Assembly: GCF_003892345.1 (NCBI RefSeq)
Contig: NZ_RRUE01000001.1
Span: forward strand, 527,008-591,007
Length of the DNA stretch: 64,000 nucleotides
Reading direction: 5' to 3'
Source: Lautropia dentalis
GTDB lineage: Bacteria; Pseudomonadota; Gammaproteobacteria; Burkholderiales; Burkholderiaceae_E
Part shown: positions 38,267 to 45,666 of the stretch, piece by piece
Position numbering within the stretch: position 1 is the stretch's first letter
Layout of the letters: each line of letters opens with the position of its first letter
Translations under genes and position numbers: made by a program
Notes under the pieces: model-generated
Told to the model about the DNA's origin: nothing
Databases searched by the model: none
The model's input: the letters and a program-made list of their open reading frames with translations, nothing else

Positions 38267-39232
38267 ATGAGCAACAGCCCTGCGCCGCCCCCGCGCCGGC
38301 GGCGCATCAACCACGACCAGAACTTCAAGGATCTGGTTCTCGACTTTCCGCAGGCTGCCCTGGCGTTCTTCCTGCCACAGGAAAGGATCACGCTGGACGA
38401 TGACCTGATCATCACCCCCATCCGTCAGGAAACCACGCGACGGCGCCTGCGGCATCGCACGCTGCTGCTGGATGTGCCGCTGAAGGTCGTCTGGCGTGAT
38501 GGCAGCCGTCCGCCGCTGGTGGTGCTGTTCGAGTTCGAAAGCAGGACATCGCGCTTCGACCCGCACCGGCTGCACGAGTACGTGGCCCGCGAAGCCCGCA
38601 TGGAGAAGACTTTGCGGGCACTGGCGGTTGTGATCTTTCTGCACCGTGGCAAAATCAGCAGCAGCATGACCCTCGCCGGCGACCATCTGCCCGGCCTGAC
38701 CTTCAGCTGGGTGACCTGGCAGCTGGGCGCCATGGACGCGAGGGACCAGGCCGACAGCCCCAACATCATCGCGCGGCTGACCTCGGTCTGCATGAAGCGG
38801 CCTGCCGATGCGCTGTCACGGGTGCATGTGTATGGCCGGGCGGTGCGCGGCCTGCTGACGCTGACATTCGATCCGGGCCTGCACCGCAAGCATCTGGACT
38901 TTCTCGAAGACTATCTCAGCCTCGACGCCGATGAATGGCGTCTGTTCGAACAGCTTTACGACATGGAGAGCAAACACATGGGTGCATTCAGGGAACGCTG
39001 GCTGGAGGAGGGACGCCGGCAGGGGATCGCGCAAGGGATCGAGCAGGGGGTGGCACAAGGGTTTGCCCAGGGTGAACAACGGCTGCTGGCCAGACTGCTG
39101 GCCCGCAAGTTTGGCCCACTGGATGATGCCACCGAAAACCGTCTGCGCAATGCCAGTACGGATGAGATCAACCGCTGGACAGACCAGATTCTGATTGCAC
39201 GGACGCTGGACGAGGTGTTTCGCCTGCAGTGA
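38267..39232 (+). CDS. Rpn-family nuclease/transposase-like protein with C-terminal DUF4351
   Basis: 321 residues. The N-terminal two thirds resemble the Rpn (recombination-promoting nuclease, PD-(D/E)XK-like) family: an opening NHDQNFKDLVLDFPQAALAF and an FEFES strand after VVLF. The C-terminal 60 residues are DUF4351 (LLARKFGPLDDATENRLR, then ARTLDEVFRL). Between them lies a heptad/tetrad-like run of QGIAQGIEQGVAQGFAQG. Rpn proteins promote recA-independent recombination in E. coli; the role here is not known. The ATG at 38267 is preferred over 38162. A truncated relative lies at 40131-40469. Confidence 0.75.
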   Translation: MSNSPAPPPRRRRINHDQNFKDLVLDFPQAALAFFLPQERITLDDDLIITPIRQETTRRRLRHRTLLLDVPLKVVWRDGSRPPLVVLFEFESRTSRFDPHRLHEYVAREARMEKTLRALAVVIFLHRGKISSSMTLAGDHLPGLTFSWVTWQLGAMDARDQADSPNIIARLTSVCMKRPADALSRVHVYGRAVRGLLTLTFDPGLHRKHLDFLEDYLSLDADEWRLFEQLYDMESKHMGAFRERWLEEGRRQGIAQGIEQGVAQGFAQGEQRLLARLLARKFGPLDDATENRLRNASTDEINRWTDQILIARTLDEVFRLQ

Positions 39233-39419
39233 GACCTGTGTCACGGCAGGGGCCATGCAGCGTCCTGCACAGGTGCCTCCTGTCAGGCCGCAGTTCCGGC
39301 TGGTCGGCGGGACGCTGACCGGGCAGGGCAGGCGTGATGAAGTAGGGGAAGCGCCGGGCTGCATCGACGGACGACAGTGTCCGACTCGTGACTTCCCGGT
39401 AATCGTCAGCTGGAGAAAG

Positions 39420-39947
39420 GTGACCCTGATGGCCGCCATGACCGCTGCCCTGGCTGCCTGCGGCGGCGGGGGTGGAGGCGGTGGTACGCCTGCCCCGCAA
39501 AGCAGCAATGGCAACACGGGCGCCATCAGCAATGGCGGCGGCGGTACGGTTCTGGCACGGATCAACGCCTGCTCGAATGGTGGCGGCGGAACGGGTGTGG
39601 TCGCGTGCGTGGTGGGTGCCTACAAGGGCACCGATCCGGTCACGAAGCAGGAATGCACGGTGGACATCGCGTCCGATTATCGGGTGACGTTCCGGAATCC
39701 GAACCATCTCTATCAGTTCCAGGAGCCGGAAACGCCGTTCTTCTACAGCAAGGTCGATGGCGGAGTAGGTATTCCCATTCTCCTGATGAGTTTCAAGAGT
39801 ACCAGCAACGGAATCGCCTTCCAGATAAAAACGGGTTTCGATCATGGGGGGGCGAACATCACCGCGCAATACGTGGATCTGACGGTCGAGGCCGCTGAAA
39901 CCGATACGACGGCCCGCTACGAAGGCACCTGCCGCGTGCCGGCCTGA
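39420..39947 (+). CDS. Predicted lipoprotein of unknown function
   Basis: About 175 residues. A short hydrophobic lead ends in a lipobox LAAC followed by a glycine run (C-GGGGGGGG-TPAPQSS), a common linker of outer-membrane lipoproteins in this group. The mature domain (about 130 residues) has two to four cysteines (INACSN, VVACVV, QECTVD, EGTCRV) and beta-rich character; no family was recognised. Start uncertain: GTG at 39420 with GGAG 4 bases before, or ATG at 39429 with AAAGG. Either makes an unusually short signal peptide lacking the usual N-terminal charges. Confidence 0.6.
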   Translation: MTLMAAMTAALAACGGGGGGGGTPAPQSSNGNTGAISNGGGGTVLARINACSNGGGGTGVVACVVGAYKGTDPVTKQECTVDIASDYRVTFRNPNHLYQFQEPETPFFYSKVDGGVGIPILLMSFKSTSNGIAFQIKTGFDHGGANITAQYVDLTVEAAETDTTARYEGTCRVPA

Positions 39948-40130
39948 CGTTCGGGAACGCCCCGGAAGGGGAATGAATGTCCGCAGTATGGATGCATCCC
40001 TGATCGCGCTGGACTCGGCTTTCAGGTGCAACGCCCCATCTCTGGCCCAGCGTCAGGTGGGGCGCTCTGGTTTGGTGAGGCCCATCCGCCAGGGGGCGTC
40101 GAAGCCGCGCTTCTGGCACCATAGCTGATC

Positions 40131-40469
40131 ATGGACACGCCGCTGCGGGTAGCCAGCGAGTGGCGTCTGTACGAACAGCTTTATCCAACGGAGAACAGGA
40201 AGATGGGTGCATTCACGCAACGCTGGCTGGAGAAGGGGCGGCAGGAGGGGATTCTGCTGGGGACGGAACGCGGTATCGAGATTGGCGAGGCGCGTGGTTT
40301 CCTGACCGGCCAGCGTCAGACAGTGACCCGACAGCTCGCCCGTCGTTTCGGCCCGCTGGATGCCGAAGTGGAGGCTCGCCTGTCCGCCGCTACCAAGGAC
40401 GAACTGGACTACTGGGCCGATGCGCTGCTGACGGCCAGATCCCTGGACGAGGTGTTCCGGCTGCAGTAG
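40131..40469 (+). pseudogene. Truncated copy of the Rpn/DUF4351 gene (C-terminal part)
   Basis: 112 codons that match the last third of the gene at 38267-39232: EWRLYEQLYPTENRKMGAF, GRQEGI, RQLARRFGPLDAEVEARLS, ending ARSLDEVFRLQ exactly as the full gene does. The nuclease-like N-terminal domain is absent. An ATG exists at 40131, so a short DUF4351-only protein could be made, but the most likely reading is a decayed tandem duplicate with the lipoprotein gene between the copies. Confidence 0.7.
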
Positions 40470-40537
40470 TGCCCTGGCTGCTGCACCATGCACCATGGCC
40501 TGCAGCAGCTGGCCACCGTGGTTTTCCGTGCGGGTGC

Positions 40538-41794
40538 TCAGTCGTGCGTCTGTCCGCACCAGCACTGCCAGCTCTGGTGCGAAGGGCTGTTCGCTTCGGG
40601 AACCAGCGAGGCGCCGAACAGGGTGCGGGGCGCCGTTTCTGTGGAAGCTGTGTTTTGATGGCCCGGATCCTTTTCGCCTGGTTCGGTAGCACGTTGCGCC
40701 GCAGCATTCGCCCCGACACGGTCCGGCACGGGGCTGCCTGATCTGGGGTTGTCTGCTTCAGGGAGTTTAGCCCCAGTGTTGCCCGATGCAGGCGGCCCAT
40801 CTGCGCCGGCTCCGTCATCCGGGGTCACGGGCGCGGCCCCGTGCCCATGTGGCAGCACCAGATAGCAGGTCCGCCGGTCTACCGCCAGCCCGACGAAGGC
40901 GCCGTGGGGCAGTGTCAGCGTGGTGGCTTCATGCCCGAAGGGCAGGCCGGTGATGATGGGGGTAGACGTTTGTGTGCGCAACCACTGCCAGACCCGCTTC
41001 ATCGTATAGCGGTCGCCCTCGGCCTGCTTCCAGGTGAAATGTCCCAGCACGATGGCACGCTGCCGGTCCAGTACGCCCGTGTGCAGCAGCTGCGTCATCA
41101 TCCGCTCCACCCGGTAGGGATGTTCGTTCACCTCTTCGATGAACAGGATGCCGCCATCCACCCGCGGAAAATACGTACTGCCCAGCAGCGAACACACGAG
41201 GCTCAGGTTGCCCCCCCACAGCACGCCCTCCGCCTCGAAACCCGAGGGCGCGCCGTCGCAGCGAAAGCCCACCAGTTCCAGCCGGTCCGACAGCGCATCG
41301 GCCAGTGTTTCCAGCGTGGTTGCATCCACATCGGCCGGGTTCTGTGCGTCGAAGTGTGACACCAGTGCCGGTCCGGCCCAGGTCGTTGCCCCGGTTTTGG
41401 CCAGCATGGCCAGATGGAAGGCCGTGAAATCCGAAAACCCCAGCCACTTCTTGCCACTGGCCGCCAGCGCCTCGAAGTCGAACCGCTCCAGATAGCGCGT
41501 CAGCCCATAGCCCCCGCGGCTGGCCATCACCACCGGCGCCGCCGAAGCCGCTGCCCGGTTGAACGCTTCCAGCCGGGTTTCATCATCCCCGGCAAACCGC
41601 TGCTGGTACGTGGCCAGTGCCTTCGGGTCCAGCGTCAGACGGAACCCGTGCCGCTGCAGGAACTTCCGCGCCCGCTGCACCCGGCTGCGGTCGGCAATCG
41701 ACCCGGATGGGGAGATCACATAGATGTCCCGCGCATGGGGCGGAAGGTCGAGCTGCAGGGGAGATGCGGCGGAAGATGAGGCAGGGGAAGGCAT
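40538..41794 (-). CDS. ldcA: Muramoyltetrapeptide LD-carboxypeptidase (S66 family)
   Basis: 418 residues; family members have about 300. Removes the terminal D-Ala from murein tetrapeptides during cell-wall recycling. Nucleophile Ser121 in WLGFSDFTAFHLA; the Glu region FIEEVNEHPYRVERM; His in GLPFGHEATTLTLPHGA. The fold is complete by about residue 325. The remaining 90 residues are a Pro/Ala/Gly-rich non-conserved tail (DGAGADGPPASGNTG). The ATG at 41794 starts a short Ser/Ala lead. Downstream of gltS on the same strand but separated by a terminator. The enzyme is cytoplasmic in E. coli, and no signal peptide is seen. Confidence 0.9.
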   Translation of the reverse strand: MPSPASSSAASPLQLDLPPHARDIYVISPSGSIADRSRVQRARKFLQRHGFRLTLDPKALATYQQRFAGDDETRLEAFNRAAASAAPVVMASRGGYGLTRYLERFDFEALAASGKKWLGFSDFTAFHLAMLAKTGATTWAGPALVSHFDAQNPADVDATTLETLADALSDRLELVGFRCDGAPSGFEAEGVLWGGNLSLVCSLLGSTYFPRVDGGILFIEEVNEHPYRVERMMTQLLHTGVLDRQRAIVLGHFTWKQAEGDRYTMKRVWQWLRTQTSTPIITGLPFGHEATTLTLPHGAFVGLAVDRRTCYLVLPHGHGAAPVTPDDGAGADGPPASGNTGAKLPEADNPRSGSPVPDRVGANAAAQRATEPGEKDPGHQNTASTETAPRTLFGASLVPEANSPSHQSWQCWCGQTHD

Positions 41795-41915
41795 GGTGAG
41801 AGAGGCCCGATTGCATCGAAGTCGTCTTCCATGAAGACAGGGCCTGACGGACATGGGAAATCACAGGTCCGGCAAGTGTACCGGCTTTGTGCCGTCTGGC
41901 ATAAACCCGTCAGAC

Positions 41916-41955
41916 ACGAAAAACGCGGCCCGCAGAATCATCCACAGGCCGCGTC
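41916..41955 (-). terminator. Terminator after gltS
   Basis: On the minus strand ACGCGGC (41954-41948) and GCCGCGT (41929-41923) form a stem followed by a T-run (complement of A41919-41923). It lies 90 bp after the gltS stop and before ldcA. Confidence 0.7.
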
Positions 41956-42044
41956 ACAGGAGATGCGGGCTCCGCAACGGCCGGCGCCCCCGAAGAGGCG
42001 CCCTTGCCCGATCTGCCGTTGCAGCAGCTATCCCCGACCGGGTA

Positions 42045-43286
42045 TCAGTGATGCCCCAGGAAGTTCGCAAACCCCGTCAGGATGAAAGCATTCACGAAGT
42101 CGATGAAGAAGGCGCCCACCATCGGCACGATCAGGAACGCCTTGTGCGACGGCCCGAAACGCTCCGTCACCGACTGCATGTTGGCCACCGCCGTCGGCGT
42201 GGCGCCCAGCCCGAAGCCGCAGTGACCGGCTGCCAGTACGGCCGCGTCATAATCGCCGCCCATGAAGCGGTAGGTGGCATAGTAGGCATACACCGCCATC
42301 ACCACCGTCTGCACCGCCAGGATGATCAGCATCGGCAGCGCCAGATCCAGCAGCTGCCAGAGCTTGAGGTTGAGCAGCGCAATGCCGAGGAACAGGCTCA
42401 GCGACGCATTGCCGAACACGTCGATGGCCCGGTCGAACATGTTGACCTTGAAGGCGCCCGTCAGGATGTTGCGCAGCAGCACCCCGAACAGCAGTGCCCA
42501 CACGAACTGCGGCAGCGTGAACTTCGGCGGGAACAGTGCCTTCACGTCCGGGTGCACCATGAAGGCCGAGAAGGCCAGACAGGCGGCAAACAGCGCCATC
42601 GTTTCCACGGCCGAATTGGCCGTGATCAGCCGGCGCTGGTCGGCGTGCTCGAACACGTCGTCGGCATATTCATTGCCGGTGTCGGCGCTGCCCGAACCCC
42701 CGGTGATGGGTTTCATGCCCATGTTGTTGATCAGCTTGCGGGCCACGGGGCCACCGATCAGGCCGCCAAGCACCAGACCGAAAGTGGCTGCAGCCATACC
42801 CAGGTCCGTCGCACCGGCAATGTGGTGCTGTTCTTCCAGCACCTTGCCCCAGGCACCGGCCGTACCATGGCCACCCGTCAGCGTGATGGAGCCCGTCACC
42901 AGGCCGATCAGCGGATCCAGCCCCAGCGCCGAGGCGAGGCCCACGCCCACCGCGTTCTGGATCAGGATGAACACGCTCACCACCGCCAGAAACACCACCA
43001 GGCCGATACCCCCGGCCTTGAGCCGCGAGAAGTCGGCACTCAGGCCGATGGACGAGAAGAAGATCAGCATGAAGGCATCCTGCAGGCCCTTGTCGAAGGC
43101 AAACGACATGCCCGTGCTGGCATGCAGGATGTAGATGATCATGGCGGCCAGCAGCCCCCCGGCCACCGGCTCGGGAATGTTGAAGTTCTGCAGGAACCTG
43201 ATCCTGTCCACCATCAGGCGGCCCACCAGCAGTACCAGGGTGGCAATGATCAGCGTGAAATACGGGTCGATGGTTATCGGGTCCAT
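42045..43286 (-). CDS. gltS: Sodium/glutamate symporter GltS
   Basis: 413 residues (E. coli 401), about ten membrane segments in two inverted halves. Re-entrant loop motifs: GSITLTGGHGTAGAWG and its repeat AGHCGFGLGATPTAVANM, diagnostic of the ESS (GltS) family. Imports glutamate with sodium ions. The ATG at 43286 (MDPITIDPYFTLI) fits the family start; codons upstream are not conserved. No insertion. A terminator follows. Confidence 0.95.
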   Translation of the reverse strand: MDPITIDPYFTLIIATLVLLVGRLMVDRIRFLQNFNIPEPVAGGLLAAMIIYILHASTGMSFAFDKGLQDAFMLIFFSSIGLSADFSRLKAGGIGLVVFLAVVSVFILIQNAVGVGLASALGLDPLIGLVTGSITLTGGHGTAGAWGKVLEEQHHIAGATDLGMAAATFGLVLGGLIGGPVARKLINNMGMKPITGGSGSADTGNEYADDVFEHADQRRLITANSAVETMALFAACLAFSAFMVHPDVKALFPPKFTLPQFVWALLFGVLLRNILTGAFKVNMFDRAIDVFGNASLSLFLGIALLNLKLWQLLDLALPMLIILAVQTVVMAVYAYYATYRFMGGDYDAAVLAAGHCGFGLGATPTAVANMQSVTERFGPSHKAFLIVPMVGAFFIDFVNAFILTGFANFLGHH

Positions 43287-43468
43287 GAACGGCCTTTCAG
43301 GGGAGAGACGGGGCGTTCGCGGGCCACACACCGAACAGGGAATACCGGCATCGGCGCCCGCAACACAGGGCGCCATTCTATCAACCGCCCATCCCCGTCG
43401 CCGTGTCTCCGGGCCGTGTGCCGAAGGCTTCGGGGCCTTGCTTAAGGGAAAACCCTGAGCAAACGGAC

Positions 43469-45247
43469 TCAGGGGGTACGGCCGGCGCGCAGCGCCCCGG
43501 CCAGTTCCGTCACGGCCATGGCGTAGAAGAACGAGCGGTTGTAGCGCGTGATGGCATAGAAATTGCCCGTGCCGATCCGGTACAGGGCCGGATTTTCACC
43601 CTGGGGCAGGTCCACCAGCATCAGCGGCTCGTCGGCGGGCAGATTCAGCGGACTGGTGAAGCCGGCGGCGCGCAGGTCCGCAATATCCAGATCCGGCTTC
43701 GGCCCCCGGGCGAGCAGCGGCTCCGGCTGGGCATTCTCAGCCACTTCGGTGGGATAGAGGATGGGCAGATCCCGCTTCCAGCCATGAATGGCCAGAAAAC
43801 GTGCAACGCTGCCGATCACATCCACCGGGCTGCCGATCAGGTCGATGCGCCCATTGCCATCGAAATCGGTGGCGAAACTGCGGATACTGCCCGGCATGAA
43901 TTGCGGCATGCCGATGGCCCCGGCGTAGGAGCCCAGCGGCGCCCGCGGATCCAGCCCGTTCTCGCGGCAGTACAGCAGGAATTCCTCCAGCTCGCGGCGG
44001 AAATACGGTGCCCGCGCCGGATAGTCGAAGGCCAGCGTGGCCAGCGCCTGCAGCACCGAAAACTTGCCCGTATTGCGCCCGTACAGCGTCTCCACCCCGA
44101 TGATCGCCACGATCACCTCCGGCGGCACCCCGTGCTCGGCCGTGGCCCGCTGCAGCGTGTCCACATGCTGCTGCCAGAACGCCAGCCCGCCGTCGATGCG
44201 CACCGGCTGCAGGAAACGCGCCCGGTAAACCTGCCAGTCAGGCTTTGGCCTGGGAGGCGGGGCAGGGGACTGAGCTGGAACGGTAGCCTGGGCCGCTGCA
44301 GCGGGCAGATCGGGAGAGGGCAGGGCCAGTCCGTTCGGGGCCTTCGCACCCTCCGCGTTTCCGGCCGACCCGGTTCCATTGGCCCCTCCTGTCGTGCCCG
44401 TCACGCCTGCTGCGCCGCTCTCATTCCCACGGGCCGGCACGGGGGCTGGTGGCGCAGGCGGGGGAGGAGGGGGCGGCGGTGGCGCAATCAGCGCCAGCGT
44501 CCGTGCATTGGGCGTCACCTCCGCAAACAGCGTCTGCAGCGCGGCCGCATCGAAACCATGCTGCGCCACCATCTCGCCGATGAATATCTGCACCTCGGGC
44601 CGGTTTCCATAGTTATCGGGGGCCGGCACCATGTTGCGGGATGGCATGTCGTTACGGCCATGGGCCGCAGCGGCCGCTGAGACTCCCACACCCTTTGCTT
44701 TTGCCGCTGTGCCCGTTGCACGCAAGGCGCGCGTCACTATCGTGTCCGCTCCCGTCCCGGCGCCCGCCCGGTTCCTGCCTGACGGTTGATTCCCCGGGTA
44801 AGAAACGGGAGCAGCCCTTCCTGCTCCGTGCCCGGCCATTGTCCTTTTCGGGGCGCCCTGTGCAGCAGGCACATGTTTCCTGGCCGCTGTTGTCTCGCGC
44901 GGTTCTGTATCCCTGCCATGGCTTGCACCAACCGCTTTGCCATGGGACATACCTGCGGCCTTCCCGTTGGACGTACCCATGGCCTTGTCATGGCGTGCAC
45001 GGGAAGTCTGGCCATGGAGAGCATTCGCCGCTTTCCCATGACGCGAACCGGATGATGCCTTTTTTGGCTTCGCCCCCTTCTTCGCCACGCTCGGCCTGAC
45101 TGGTGTTCCCGGTTCGGCTCCCGTCTTTCCCGATGCCTTCAGTGCAGTTGCTGGCCTTCCGCCCCCTTCGTGTGCCGCATGGGCCAGTGACGGAACGGAA
45201 ACCATGCCCAGCAGGGCCAGACTCAGACAGAGGGGAGCAAGACGCAC
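43469..45247 (-). CDS. mltB: Membrane-bound lytic murein transglycosylase B type
   Basis: 592 residues (MltB family 350-400). Cleaves peptidoglycan glycan strands, forming 1,6-anhydro ends. Catalytic Glu in AIIGVETLYGRNTGK; family blocks GSYAGAIGMPQFMPGS and the calcium-loop-like DFDGNGRIDL. A signal peptide is visible from the GTG at 45247 (VRLAPLCLSLALLG, cleavage near AHAAH); a TTG at 45298 is less likely. Between signal and catalytic domain lie about 270 low-complexity residues: HGKA/SHGKAVGA repeats, Ala/Gly/Thr stretches and a run of ten prolines. C-terminal tail normal. It begins 12 bp after a terminator-like hairpin. Confidence 0.88.
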   Translation of the reverse strand: MRLAPLCLSLALLGMVSVPSLAHAAHEGGGRPATALKASGKTGAEPGTPVRPSVAKKGAKPKKASSGSRHGKAANALHGQTSRARHDKAMGTSNGKAAGMSHGKAVGASHGRDTEPRETTAARKHVPAAQGAPKRTMAGHGAGRAAPVSYPGNQPSGRNRAGAGTGADTIVTRALRATGTAAKAKGVGVSAAAAAHGRNDMPSRNMVPAPDNYGNRPEVQIFIGEMVAQHGFDAAALQTLFAEVTPNARTLALIAPPPPPPPPPAPPAPVPARGNESGAAGVTGTTGGANGTGSAGNAEGAKAPNGLALPSPDLPAAAAQATVPAQSPAPPPRPKPDWQVYRARFLQPVRIDGGLAFWQQHVDTLQRATAEHGVPPEVIVAIIGVETLYGRNTGKFSVLQALATLAFDYPARAPYFRRELEEFLLYCRENGLDPRAPLGSYAGAIGMPQFMPGSIRSFATDFDGNGRIDLIGSPVDVIGSVARFLAIHGWKRDLPILYPTEVAENAQPEPLLARGPKPDLDIADLRAAGFTSPLNLPADEPLMLVDLPQGENPALYRIGTGNFYAITRYNRSFFYAMAVTELAGALRAGRTP

Positions 45248-45258
45248 GGCAGTTTCAC

Positions 45259-45295
45259 AAAAAAGAAAAACGCGGGCGGCGCAACCGCCCCCGCA
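45259..45295 (-). terminator. Terminator-like hairpin directly upstream of mltB
   Basis: On the minus strand GCGGGGGCGG-TTGCG-CCGCCCGC (2-nt bulge) is followed by GTTTTTCTTTTTT. It may end the tgpA operon message, but it lies only 12 bp from the mltB start, so it could also act as an attenuator in the mltB leader. Confidence 0.7.
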
Positions 45296-45303
45296 CAAGA
45301 CAA

Positions 45304-45490
45304 GCGACGCGGAGCGGGATACCCATGCGGCGATTTCGCGGTACGCGTGAACGACTTTCTGACGGGCGGGGCGCAGCCCTGGTTGTCGGAAAGTGTTTTA
45401 GCGCTGAAGGTTTGTTGACCACGACGCAGGTCGTGGGCAACAAATCTTCAGTGAGCGTATGAGCCGCAGGGGTATCCCGCTCCGCGTCGC
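45304..45490 (-). repeat. Fold-back element family 1, copy D
   Basis: Outer arms 45304-45331 and 45463-45490 pair at 27 of 28 positions; their sequence differs strongly from copies A and B outside CTGCGGC/GCCGCAG. Inner hairpins are as in copy C. Length 187 bp, identical to copy B. It lies between tgpA and mltB. Confidence 0.9.
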
Positions 45491-45650
45491 GTGCCGCAAC
45501 GAAGCCGTCTTCCATGTATCGCAACACCCGTTGAAGTCGTCCTTCGTGTATCGCGACACTCACCGAAGCCTTCTTCCATGCATCGCAGCATTCACCGAAG
45601 CCGTCTTCCGCACATCGCGACCCCCATCGAAGCCGACTTCCGCGTACCGC
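45491..45650. repeat. Five 32-bp tandem repeats next to fold-back copy D
   Basis: Units of exactly 32 bp start at 45491, 45523, 45555, 45587 and 45619, each with CGAAGCCGTCTTCC-like core and ending (T/A)TCGC or ACCGC. The array begins at the base after the right arm of copy D. It is the clearest of the four flanking arrays. Confidence 0.92.
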
Positions 45651-45666
45651 AACCCACAAACACCCC

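Noticed and set aside
40476-40510. Terminator between the DUF4351 remnant and ldcA
   Set aside because: GCTGCTGCA and TGCAGCAGC pair well but there is no U-run and the right arm overlaps nothing else informative.
45491-45650. Regular 32-bp repeats resembling a CRISPR array
   Set aside because: Units are joined head to tail with no separate unique spacers; the conserved core is short and degenerate, no cas gene is near, and the array belongs to the fold-back composite.
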